Below, one piece after another: positions 11,201 through 20,799 of a stretch of 64,000 nt of DNA. The position numbers and the translations under genes are program-made. The notes under the pieces are model-generated. The model was not told the DNA's origin and did not search any database. It saw nothing but the letters and a program-made list of their open reading frames with translations. Where the stretch lies: assembly GCF_010183535.1 (NCBI RefSeq), contig NC_071331.1, forward strand, positions 25,110,001 to 25,174,000. Direction: 5' to 3'. Origin of the DNA: Caenorhabditis remanei. Taxonomy: Eukaryota; Nematoda; Chromadorea; Rhabditida; Rhabditidae. Each line of letters opens with the position of its first letter. Position 1 is the first letter of the stretch.

Positions 11201-13139
11201 ATGCGGTTTTTGAAATGGCCTAACAAGGGATGTCTTTGGAGACGCCACTTTCAAACGACCTATAAATTCGGTCATAAATATTTTCAACCACGTGGAGTCC
11301 ATTTCTGCAGTCAAAACCTGTTAAATGGCTCTGCGAGCCGAGTTATGAGCTCCCAAACATTTCATGTGTATGTATACGCAAGTTATTCTTAGTATACGCA
11401 AGTTATTCTCATTTTTACAACGTACAAGCACAGATAAACCGCTGGGGAACACAAATGGAATCGTGCGGTGGCGTTTATACCGCCGATTTGGAATTCCATG
11501 TGAATTGGTTTAACCATATGAAAAGTTTGAGAGCTCATAACTCGGCTCGCAGAGATATTTAGCAAGTTTTGACTGCAGAAATGGATTCCACGTAGTCGAA
11601 AGTACCTATGACCAAATTTATAGATTGTTTGAAAGTGACGTCTCCAAAGACTTTCCTTGTAAAGCAGAGACCGGAATGAGAAGTTTTTGGGCGGATATCG
11701 GAAGACGGAATTCCGTTTAACCCTGGTTCCAAGTTTCTTAAAGTTCAATTTGCTGTTTGATACCTAAGCTGAGCTATAATTAAGAAGAGTCTATTTGACA
11801 CCTGTGCCTGACGCAATCTTTGTTGTTTTAGCTCACTTTCTCTGTTTATGAAATCACATTACGCCCTTTACTAATGAGTATGACTTGAAATTTGAGCACA
11901 TGATGTTTTATGTCCGATTCCCAATGACCTAATCAAATATTTATATATGTTTTCCAGGTCCGCCGCTCATCATCCCTCCACAACCCGGAGCCCAACCCAT
12001 ATCCAATCGACGACTCTAAACTATCCGAAGTCTCTGCTCTCACCCCGTCGAGCAGCTTTTTCTCAGTCCTCTCCCACCCGGCGTCTGTTCAAGCGCCAAG
12101 CATCGCAAACAGTATCATGTCCCGACACCGTTGCTGCTTCGGATCTTGCCGACTTCGCGTCGGAGCATGTGTCATCGGAATTGCGTGTATTTTGATCTCG
12201 ATTTTGTGTAAGTTACAGTTACAGGAATCAGTATGTTGCATACTTACATAACTCACTCGAAACTTAGTATTATGCGCTGAAAAATAAAATGGTCACTACA
12301 ACAAAAAGAGTAAGTTACAATGACCAACTTTGACTAAGTATATCTCAAAAATGGTGGGAGCTATCAAAAAGTTGTCACTTACAAAAATGCACATCAAAAA
12401 TCAAAACGTCTTGACAAAAATTAATAGTGGCATACATAAATCTGAAAATGAGCAGAAAACGCAAACATGGGCAAAAACGCCTTTTTTGGCCCGTATTACA
12501 TCAGAGACATAGAACTCGTCGAGATCTGCATTTTGGTATATTTTTCAGCTCATAATATTGAGTTTTAAGCGAGTTAAGCGCCGGCTAATGATAATAATCA
12601 TATCTTTTCTTTTCAGCTCTCTGCTCCCTTCTCTCCGTATCCACCACAATGTCATCAGATGCTCAATCCTTCCTAACCACTCCGATCGTCTTGTCCCTTG
12701 TCCAGTTCGCCACGTCGATGATAATGATTGTGGCAGTGCTCACCAGCTTCCATTGGCTTCTGGCACCATTCATGATGTCATGTGTAAGTCTTATGAACGA
12801 AACTTCAAAAAATAAGTGGTATCTTAGGCTGCCAACTTGCTCGCCCTTGTTGTCCTCTGCTCCTGGGGAGTCTTGCGTCGTCATGAGCTCTCCACTACCA
12901 TCGTCACAATACTTCTCCTCGGTGCCACAGGAATCGCCGTTGTCTACTTCTGGTTCCTGACAATCATCTCAATGACATTTGTCTTGATTCGAGATCGCAA
13001 AATCATGGGGTGAGTAAACCTGCTTCCTTCTAGGAGTCCTCCGAGCTAATTGAATCAAAATGTGAATATTTTCAGATACGACGACGAGTACGACATCGAG
13101 AATCGACAATTCGACAGAGCCAGCAGTTCAATTGTTTAA
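5208..13139 (+). CDS. Four-transmembrane nematode membrane protein
   Basis: Five exons join in frame: 5208-5246, 11958-12207, 12617-12783, 12828-13009 and 13076-13139, giving 233 residues. The ATG at 5208 follows gacgtc, and its exon ends at a gtgagt donor. Residues 1-65 are hydrophilic and rich in Ser and Pro. A Cys/Arg-rich stretch with SRHRCCFGSCR precedes four hydrophobic helices, at roughly 78-100, 112-136, 139-163 and 170-195. The tail is short and acidic, ending SSSIV. The layout recalls LAPTM-like tetraspan proteins of nematodes, but I cannot name the family, and the function is unknown. The first intron (6.7 kb) is stuffed with palindromic repeats, and intron 2 holds a family D element. 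AATAAA lies at about 13226. Translation could also start at the internal Met before SRHRCC. Confidence 0.75.
5500..6015. repeat. Family B repeat with divergent centre
   Basis: A left arm (5500-5600) and a right arm (5880-6010) of family B face each other across about 280 bp of unrelated sequence. It lies inside intron 1. A short TA dinucleotide run follows at about 6072-6092. Confidence 0.6.
6929..6995 (+). repeat. Family E repeat, single arm
   Basis: The phrase tagtcctctcggacaaga and the following tttttgctcgat match one arm of the palindrome at 370-525. From here to about 8500 intron 1 contains no feature I can support, only AT-rich DNA. Confidence 0.5.
8505..8800. repeat. Family B repeat, both arms
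   Basis: The left arm (ggaaagctgagagaacgctg at about 8560) and the right arm (tttggaatcagcgtgatttc at about 8748) form an inverted pair around a ctggtattcgag/ctcgaataccag core. It lies in intron 1. Confidence 0.65.
8885..9005 (+). repeat. Family B repeat, right arm only
   Basis: A single right arm with ttgaataccagacctcgagg and tctgcgttttctcagctttc, about 100 bp after the previous copy. From 9010 to 9890 I see T-rich and purine-rich DNA with open frames but no domain. Confidence 0.6.
9895..10040 (+). repeat. Family B repeat, right arm only
   Basis: A single arm with gattttctcgaacaccaggc and gaaatcagtgttttttcagc, ending at ccttccctagtaag. From 10041 to 11205 intron 1 has no recognisable feature. 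Confidence 0.6.
11206..11670. repeat. Inverted repeat, family C
   Basis: The arms at 11206-11375 and 11509-11670 are inverted copies of each other, sharing ggagacgccactttcaaac / tgaaagtgacgtctcc and the ggagtccatttctgcagtc motif. The spacer is about 130 bp, and the ends resemble CTAACAAGG/CCTTGT. Open frames on both strands here are by-products of the repeat. Confidence 0.65.
12240..12590. repeat. Family D repeat within intron 2 of the membrane-protein gene
   Basis: The 3' half (tttggtatatttttcagctc, then attgagttttaagcgagtta) closely matches the right arm of the element at 1400-1665. The 5' half is a diverged inverted arm. The element accounts for nearly all of the 409-bp intron. Confidence 0.6.
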
Positions 13140-13533
13140 CAGAACAAACATTCTATAATTATCCTAATTTGAGTAGATTATTAAAGCGAGTTCCTTTGTA
13201 AAATGACATGAATGGGTCGAATTCCAATAAATATTTATCATTAATGAACTTTTGTGGCTAGACTGATTACCGAGAACGGAGGTATTCTGGTGATTTAGGC
13301 TAGACAAAAAGGGGACAGCATATATAAAAATCTTATATAAACAGCAGAGAATATCAAAAAAGTTACTTTATATCCCCTGTTTGATCTCCGAAAAAACTAT
13401 ATATATATTTTTTTTTTTGATTTTACACGAAGCTCTAAAGTATTAGCGATATTAACATTATTGTAAAAGTTTGATGTTTTTAGAAAATATAACACCAAAA
13501 GTTATTTTAGAATAACTAAATACCATAAATAAC

Positions 13534-13761
13534 TCAAAAACCAGTTAATGTCGCAGAGAGGCGCCTCCTTGCCACATGTTCTGCTACAAGAATAGCCAGG
13601 TATAATAAGATGATTAACATTATTAACAAGCGGCTCATAAAACCGACAGGAATCGAGCCATAAATTGGGGAGAAGGGGAAGACTGATAAGAGAGGGGAAT
13701 AAGCACTTTCAGCCATCATTTGTTCAGTTTTATTATTTAGAGATTCGGGTTTTTGTGACAT
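13534..13761 (-). CDS. Candidate one-exon 75-residue membrane protein
   Basis: A single open frame of 75 codons starts MSQKPESLNNK. Its hydrophobic segment, residues 43-58 (LLIMLIILLYLAILVA), could form one membrane helix, followed by a basic stretch (ARRRL). It lies tail to tail with the four-helix membrane gene. A degenerate copy in the opposite orientation at 14868-15033 preserves a mid-section but has a stop, so the sequence has been duplicated as a unit. I do not recognise the family. No splice site or poly(A) signal supports it strongly, and it may be part of a repeat. Confidence 0.35.
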   Translation of the reverse strand: MSQKPESLNNKTEQMMAESAYSPLLSVFPFSPIYGSIPVGFMSRLLIMLIILLYLAILVAEHVARRRLSATLTGF

Positions 13762-13853
13762 TGTGTATATGATTTTGGTTGATTTTGGCTGATTTTATTA
13801 CTACTCCCTTAAAGGTGTAGTAAGGTCAACTCTGGTTCTTGCATAGAATAATG

Positions 13854-14309
13854 TACACTACCGGACAAAAAGGTATCAAATTTGGCTGTTTTCAGTGGAA
13901 AATGACCAACTTTGAGAGGGTGCCATAGTAATTTTGATTGTCACACCAAGAAAACTTTTAATGGATCATACAGAACAAGGGTGGAACTTCATTTGTGTAG
14001 TTGACAACTTTTTTGTACGGACACTCCCTAGCAAGTTACATATCGTCAAAGTATTTTTTTCCTAAAATCGACCGATTTCAGTGCAAAATAGAGTGATTTT
14101 TGAGCTGTCCTCTTAAAATGACCATAACTCTCTAGGGGTCGTCCGTGCAAAAAAGTTGTCAACTGCAAAAATGAAGCTCTACCTTTGTTCTGTATGATCC
14201 ATTAAAAATGTTCATGGTGTGCCATTCAGAATTACTATGGCACACTTTCAAAATTGGTTATTTTCCACTGAAAACAGCCAAAGTTGATACCTTTTTGTCC
14301 GGTACTGTA
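13854..14309. mobile_element. Foldback MITE with TA target site, copy 2
   Basis: The element is bounded by TA, starts CACTACCGGACAAAAAGG and ends with CCTTTTTGTCCGGTACTG. It belongs to the family at 656-1098 and is palindromic along nearly its whole length. Internal phrases such as gttgacaactttttt are shared by all copies. Confidence 0.75.
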
Positions 14310-14584
14310 TGTGTGTGTGTGAGTTCATTTTCATATTGTTAGAGTTTTTAATTCGGTCCAAACACCGAAACTGTTTGTGCATTTCTGTGGCCGTGGAACA
14401 TTTAGAAATTTCATATTGGTTTTTCAGATTTTTGTCGTTTTCTTTAAAATTCATTGAAAGAAAACAACAAAAATGATCGAAAATAGCGACAAACTTTAGC
14501 GACAGCAAAATGCCCTCACCTGCGATCGCTCTCAGCGGGTTTCCGACCGTTTCCGACCGCAGGTACACATACATTATTCTATGA

Positions 14585-14740
14585 AAAAAACAGAGTTGAC
14601 CTTACTTTTTCTCGAATACCAGATCTCGAGGGCAAAAATTGAATAGATATTTGAAATCAGCGTTCTCTCAGCTTTCCAATAATATAGGTCACGACCCGTA
14701 ACTCCACGGTCACCTGGAGGCTTTCCCTAGTTAGTACACC
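14585..14740 (+). repeat. Family B repeat, right arm
   Basis: The arm carries ttctcgaataccagatctcg and gaaatcagcgttctctcagc, ending ctttccctagttag. It lies between the MITE and the degenerate copy of the small membrane ORF. Confidence 0.6.
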
Positions 14741-14867
14741 TTTAATGACCTTGAATTGAAGTTAGGCACAATTTTCAATATTCATTTCAACATTTTGGTT
14801 CTGAAACCATAATTGTTGCCTAACAAGGTCATTAAATGAGTACTATAGACAATGCACAAAAACCCCA

Positions 14868-15033
14868 AAGACCTATTTTTAAATCTCTAAATCATAAAAG
14901 TGATGGCTGAAAGTGCTTAGCTCTGTTTTATCAGTCTCTTTCCCTTCTCCCCAATTTATGACTCGATTCCTGTCAGTTTTATGAGCCGCTTCTTAATAAT
15001 GTTGTGGCTTATATTATTTTATACTTATTTTCT
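14868..15033 (+). pseudogene. Degenerate inverted copy of the 75-residue ORF
   Basis: On the plus strand this segment matches the reverse complement of 13534-13761. Shared phrases include gatggctgaaagtgctta, ccttctccccaatttatg and ttatgagccgcttcttaata. A TAG falls straight after the ESA codons, and small indels shift the frame, so it cannot encode the same protein. The two copies flank a MITE and a family B arm. A C(12-13) run follows at about 15040. Confidence 0.6.
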
Positions 15034-15312
15034 ACTTCCCCCCCCCCCCCCAACTTGAGGCTTTAGACCATTCATTATATTTCAACTATCAAATGTTCAA
15101 AGTTTCCGATTGCAAAACTATTATCTGCACACCTAATTGCTATAAAAATGGGTCATAAAACTTTTTCTAATTTGTCATTTGTCTTCCATGATCACTGACA
15201 TTTTCAAACACCCAAAACACGTCATTAGTGTGGAAATAATCTCAAAGAATAACATTCGACGCATTAACTTTTAGATGATAACCGCAATTAATACGTTTTC
15301 ATAGGTTTTCAG

Positions 15313-16749
15313 ATGTTGATCGTGACCCTCATTTTTTCTGCATTCTTGATCTACTCGGTGGAAGGACAATGCAGCTCAACAGAGGATAGTTATATTGGAG
15401 ATTTGTGAGTTTTCAATTCAAAAATTGAGATTTTTTAAATTTTAAATATTCCAGATGCTATACTATCTACAACCAACAACTCTCCTTCCAAAATGCTCAA
15501 AGCTACTGCTACGGACTCAACAAAAACCTTGGAGTGATTCATACCACTCTCCAGTCGAACTTTTTGGCTTGTAAGAAAGATTTTCAGGATCTTAATAAAA
15601 TCGCAAATTTTCAGCCCTGGTCCGCACAAAAACCGGGTCTAACGAAGCGTTGTTCTGGATTGGTTTGAGCCGCCCATCTCTGAATTCCAGGTTCCAATGG
15701 GATGATGGAACCACAATGTCGTGGAGCAACTTTGATTCGAGTGAGCTGATCTATTAATTTGGAAAATCAACTAAATTTCATTTAGATTTCCCGAAAGATA
15801 ACTTGAATGTCGCTGAGAGTGTATTGAATGGAAAATGGCGTACTATGAACGGACAGGAAGCATTATTCTTTGTTTGTAGCTATGATCCAAGGAAGGTTAC
15901 ACGTGAGTTCTGTGAAAATAAAAATTTCTCTCAAAATTCTGTGCTTTATCATTTTAAATTTCAGCTGGAACCGCTGGACCAACTACCACCGGGTATTATA
16001 CAGATGGATCTACTACTTCTACTGATTGGCCAGCCTCTACCCAAACCCAATCATCAAGCTCCGGCTCAACTTCCGACTATCCGACAGACAGCAGTAAGTC
16101 TTAGATACCGTAATACTTGTAATAGAGGCACGGCGAACGTTCGCAGGTGGCCTAAGAAAATATTTTTTGAAAACTGCTAACTATTTGTAGAATATTTCTT
16201 TAGTTAAATGTTTTTTTTTAATCTTTAAAGACAGCTTTAAAGGTTGCTCCAAACTCTTCCTAACAAAATATAGATTAGTATTCGTAGAATATTTCTTTAA
16301 TCAAATGTTTTCTTATCTTCTTATCCATACTCTTCCTAGTATTTTCTAGATGTAAAAATGGTTTTAGGCTCTACACAATCATCAACCTTCAGCTCAACTT
16401 CCGACTATTCGCCAGACAGCAGTAAGTCTTAGATTTTCAAAATGAAACAATTTTTGTGCATAACTGACAGTATTTTCTAAATGTAGCAATTATTTCAGCC
16501 TCTACACAAACCCCATCAGCGACCACCAGCTCAAGTCCCTGCTACACAAGCAGTATGCCTCCGAGTCTCTGAAATAAATAATTTTTTGAATTGATTACAG
16601 CCACATCATCCTCTTATGATACTTCAACATCATCTGGAACGACATCCTCAACGGGATGGTCCACCGATGGTTCTACCACCGATAGTTCTACCACCGATGG
16701 TTCTACTGCTTCTACTTCAACGACGTCGTCATCAACTACGTCATGTTGA
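15313..16749 (+). CDS. clec: Secreted C-type lectin-like protein with Ser/Thr-rich tail
   Basis: Eight exons join in frame: 15313-15404, 15455-15570, 15615-15740, 15786-15902, 15965-16093, 16368-16421, 16499-16552 and 16601-16749, giving 278 residues. The ATG lies directly after ggttttcag, a likely trans-splice acceptor. A signal peptide (1-19, ending SVEGQ) precedes one C-type lectin-like domain (about 30-150) with FWIGLSR, WDDGT and FFVCSY. The usual third CTLD cysteine before NGKW is absent and there is no WND motif, so calcium or sugar binding by the classical site is doubtful. Residues 151-278 are a Ser/Thr/Tyr/Asp mucin-like tail. Two 54-nt exons encoding STQ...S-type units look like an exon duplication. 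AATAAA follows at about 16754. Clec proteins are commonly secreted and pathogen-responsive; the role here is inferred. Confidence 0.85.
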
Positions 16750-17379
16750 TTTGAATAAACACTACACAGTTTTTATAAGAATTTCTTTCCTTGTTTGTGC
16801 ATTAAAAGTATAAAGTACACACGATGAAAAACTTGAATTTCTACAGTAGGGAAAGTTTAAATGATATCATTTTTAAACATGTTGATAAGATTTGTTAGAG
16901 ACTGCCGTGATAATAGAAAAACAACGTCTCCATGACTGGAAAAAATAATATTAAATTCCCGCAAAGTATCTACCTATATTATTCAGATTATTGTAGACTT
17001 GCGTTCTATTTGTCAGGTCCCTCTGCAACAAAAGATGGGACACGGAGAGTAATAACATCAAAATCGTTCCACTAGACTTGGAGGCAAATTCAAATGTTTA
17101 TTTTTTTCCGATTTGCTGTTTTGTTGTGACATTTTTTGATATCAATTTTACTAAGAATGGTTTAAACATTTAATTTTGCTAATGATGTTAGCCCTTCCTA
17201 TCTAGAATTATAAACAATTTTAAACCGAAAGTAGTTGTAAAATAATGTGTGCACTTTGATGAATGAATCCTATTCTTTCCCTCCAGATTCTCGTTAAGTA
17301 CAATGCAATTAAACTCACTATCAGAACATATATTTTCCATTGCAACAATATTTTATTCAAACCAAAGATACAAATCAAA

Positions 17380-18519
17380 TTACATAACAGTTGGTGCGTA
17401 AGATGGATAGTTATCAGGAGTATATGCTGGGTATGAAACTGGAGCTCCACTGGCTGGATAAGATACTGGAGCTCCAGATGCCGGGTATGAAACTGGTGCT
17501 CCAGAAGCTGGATAGGATACTGATGCTCCGGATGGTGGATAAGAAACTGGTGCTCCGCTGGCTGGGTAGGAGACGGGCATTTCAGAAGCCGGATATGAAA
17601 CTGGAGCACCGCTGGCTGGATAAGAGACGGGCGCTCCTGATGGTGGATAAGATACTGGTGCTCCGCTAGCTGGGTATGATACTGCTGGCGTTTCGGAGGC
17701 TGGGTAGGAGACAGGGGCTCCAGAAGCTGGATAAGAGACGGGTTCTCCAGTTGGTTGGTAGGAGACTGGTGCTCCTGATGGTGGATACGAAACCGGGCCT
17801 TCCGAGGCGGGGTAAGACACTGGAACACCAGTTGGTGGGTACGAGACTGGCGCTCCGGATGGTGGATAAGATACTGGTGCTCCGCTAGCTGGGTACGAGA
17901 CTGCTGGCGTTTCGGATGGTGGGTAGGAAACCGGAATTCCTGTAACACTTCCTGGAGTGTAGCTGCAAACGTAGTAGAGCTGTTGCCCTCCATTAACTGT
18001 CTGCCATTTTCCATTAGTAGTACTTTCAGCAACGTAGTAGTCGTTCTTTGGTAAACCTGTGTCAAAATTGAATTCATGATATTTTCGAGTACACCTTACT
18101 TGAATCAAAGTTGCTCCACGTCATAGTTGTGCCATCACTCCACTGGAATCGCGAGTTCAGTGATGCGCGGCGCAAACCAATCCAGAACTTGTCTGCACCG
18201 GTCTGAGAGCGGACGATGGCTGTAATGGAAATATATGAATTAATAAGGAATGACGAAAAAACATACAAGCCAAAAAGTTAGCTTGAAGAGTGGTATGAAT
18301 GACGGCAAGATATTGATTGTACAGTAAGCAAAGACTTCCAGCATTTTCGGCACTCACTTTTTGGGTAGACACGGAATAGCATCTGGATTGTTGGAATAGG
18401 AAGTCAAGACTCTAATTTTTCATGAAATTAACTCACAAATCTCCAATCAGCCTATCATTTTGATTGCATTGACCAACAACCGAGTGGATGAGTGAAAGAG
18501 CTAGAATGAAACGAAGCAT
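17380..18519 (-). CDS. clec: Secreted C-type lectin-like protein with VSYP-repeat stalk
   Basis: Four exons on the minus strand (18519-18437, 18382-18267, 18219-18100, 18056-17380) encode 331 residues. A signal peptide (1-18, LALSLIHSVVGQ) is followed by a single CTLD (about 28-145) with FWIGLRR, WSDGT and YYVCSY. The exon phases match the (+) lectin gene and the (-) gene at 20800-22297, so these are paralogues. The last exon encodes 19 copies of a PVSYPxSGx unit, mostly nine residues (27 nt), making a Pro/Ser/Tyr-rich stalk of about 170 residues. The third conserved CTLD cysteine is missing (YYVAES in its place). AATAAA lies on the minus strand at about 17350. The repeat unit is GC-richer than the rest and likely length-variable between strains. 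Confidence 0.85.
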
Positions 18520-19034
18520 CTTTGAAACTTGAGAAGCCACAACACAAACCGTTCAATTTATAAGATGACGTTATCAGTGAGCACAGGGTGTGACCGACTT
18601 TCCGGGGAGTGTGATATGAACTCGAATCAAGTTTTGTCATGCAAATAGTCTAGTTCGTGAACTGTTTACGCCCAAAATCTGAAAAATCTAGGGCGTTTCA
18701 GATAATGCGTTTTAGATAAGCATTGCCAAAGCGTGGGAAGTCTTACGGTGTTGTTTTATAGTTTGTAGTCAAGACGAATATTTTTCCGCAAAAGTTGTGT
18801 GAGACCATCAACTTCAAATCGCTGTAACCTTGTATGATTTGACACAGGAGGTGTGAAACTTACACAGCTAGATTCACGTCGTTAAGTATAATCACGGCTC
18901 ATGGCCTAACTTTCAATTTTTTGGCTTTTTAGACCACCAATTTAAAATCGTTATAACTTTGTATGATTTTACACAGGATCTGTGAAACTTACACAAATAC
19001 ACTTGTCTCGTTAAGAGCTTTCAGAAAAGTGTAA
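18520..19034. repeat. Diverged tandem segment between lectin genes
   Basis: Two tandem, diverged copies start at about 18806 and 18925. Each contains tgtatgattt(t/g)acacagga and gtgaaacttacaca, and a third weak copy starts at about 19334. The unit is about 115-120 bp. Upstream (18520-18800) I see only the likely promoter region of the lectin gene at 18519. Confidence 0.5.
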
Positions 19035-19306
19035 TACCGTATATACTGTATTATAACGGCATGCCGTTATATTTTTCAACTGCATCCGAGAGAAATTTTG
19101 TAGTTTCAAAAACTCATTGAAATTAAACGAAAAACTTTTTTGGACGTTCTTGGGTGATCTAGAAGTTACTAACCACGCAACTTCTAATCAGAACCAAGAA
19201 AAAACACCGGGCTTATCATATTCATGAATTCTGAGTGTAGATGGGGTGCCGTTATAATACAAGTGCCGTTCTATTACAGGTGCAGTTATAATACAGTATT
19301 TACGGT
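19035..19306. mobile_element. Short inverted-repeat element (MITE-like)
   Basis: It begins TACCGTATATACTGTATTAT and ends with the near reverse complement, ataatacagtatttacggta, so the ends form terminal inverted repeats of about 28 bp. Internal short motifs (gccgttataatac) repeat. The TA at both ends may be a target duplication. No ORF is present. Confidence 0.6.
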
Positions 19307-19649
19307 AACTGCACGTGGCCTACCTTTCCGATTTTCTGGTTTCCAGGCCACTAAATTAAAATCCCTATAACTCGGTTAGATTTCGACAAACACTGCAAAA
19401 GCGAGGGAGTTCTAGAGACCTAGTCGTTTTTTTGTGGTTTTTATAGTTTCTAGTCTGCATAGTATATGAATATTTTTCCTGCAAAAGTTGTGCGAGAAAC
19501 TGTGTATGTTGATTCAGATGCTCACTTATTGGTAACCAGAATTAAAATTATTTCAATTCGGTGTTATGTTTGCATAAGGTCAACTCAATTCTCAAGGAAA
19601 GAAGTATGTAGTTTGATCGATGAAGACTTATCATTTATTACCATAATTC

Positions 19650-20602
19650 TTATAATCTCAACAATTTTTTCAATGACTTGGAGTTGGGCACCTTGTTAAA
19701 TCTGGAAGACATCGGATAGTCAGTTGTTCCAAATGGAGAGTATGTAGTGGACCAGTCGGGGTAGTCAGTGGATCCATATGGCGGATAGTTGGTAGACCAC
19801 CAAGGGTAATCAGTACTGTCAGAAGACGGGTAATCTGTGGTTCCCCAAGGGTAGTCTGTGGTTCCCCAAGGGTAGTCTGTGGTTCCCCAAGGGTAGTCTG
19901 TGGTTCCCCAAGGGTAGTCTGTGGTTCCCCAAGGGTAATCAGTTGATCCATATGGAGGATAGCTAGTTGAGACGTCCGGGTAATCCGTGGACCATGGATA
20001 ATAGGTGCTTTCCGACACTGGTGGTACTGTACTGCTATCCGGGTAGTACGTGCTAGGAGGTTCCAGAGTTGTTGAGTATTTACTTGGATCATAACTGCAC
20101 ACGAAATAATGAGATTCTTGCACATCTACAGTTTGCCATTTTCCATTTGTTGTACTCTCCACTACATTTAGTTTGTTTTGGGTGTATTCTGAAAAAAAAA
20201 CTATTGCGATTTCTTATTGAAATCCAACATTACTTGAATCAAAGTTCGACCAGGTGAGTGGTGTCCCGTCATCCCACTGATATCTGGAGCCAACCGATTG
20301 GCGAGACAATCCAATCCAGAATTTTCCGTCTTGCTCATTAGTGAGCCGATGAACAAGACTTGCTAGATAGTTTGCCTGCAAACTATTCTGTATTACAGCC
20401 AAATTTTGAGATTTCCAGTGGCATGTTAGTTGAGCGGTCTGGTATGTCGTTTTGTAGTTGGATGTTGTATAACATCTGATAAAAAGAAAATCTGATATTT
20501 TAAATATAGTTTTCCAACTTACAGTCCACCAATATATGCATCATCTCCCAGAAAACATTGACTGAAAACTGTTGGAAAAAGGGCTAAGAGTAGAATTAGC
20601 AT
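19650..20602 (-). CDS. clec: Secreted C-type lectin-like protein with TTDYPWG-repeat tail
   Basis: Three exons (20602-20523, 20475-20234, 20188-19650) encode 286 residues. A signal peptide (1-16, ending TVFSQ) precedes one CTLD (about 27-140) with FWIGLSR, WDDGT and YFVCSY. The intron that splits the CTLD of the paralogues is absent: exon 2 (242 nt) equals their exons 2 and 3 joined (116+126). The tail has five near-identical seven-residue TTDYPWG units (21-nt repeats at about 19845-19940) within a longer DYP-rich region, then a short basic end. An AATAAA sits on the minus strand at about 19635. It is probably a secreted innate-immunity or cuticle-associated protein, which is inference. Confidence 0.83.
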
Positions 20603-20799
20603 CTGGATAGTGTACTTAGCACTTATTCGGTGCTTGTTTTATACAAAGAGACGTTTGTGTTGATTCAGGTGCACCAAAACTCATCAAAAACCAAAAATTC
20701 ACTTTTATTATGCTTATACAAATACGAGAAGGTCAAAAAAACTGAAGTGGTAATATAAGAGTTATTCGGGGTCTCGAATAGAAAAAATCGACCTGAAAT

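Noticed and set aside
11389..11748. 119-codon minus-strand frame
   Set aside because: Made by the inverted family C repeat; similar frames appear on both arms.
17220..18077. 285-codon His/Gln/Leu-rich frame overlapping the VSYP-repeat lectin gene
   Set aside because: Alternate-frame shadow of the repetitive stalk exon on the same strand. The lectin frame has splice sites, a signal peptide and domains.
19670..20125. 151-codon frame overlapping the TTDYPWG-tail lectin gene
   Set aside because: Alternate frame of the repeat tail, without a domain or start context.
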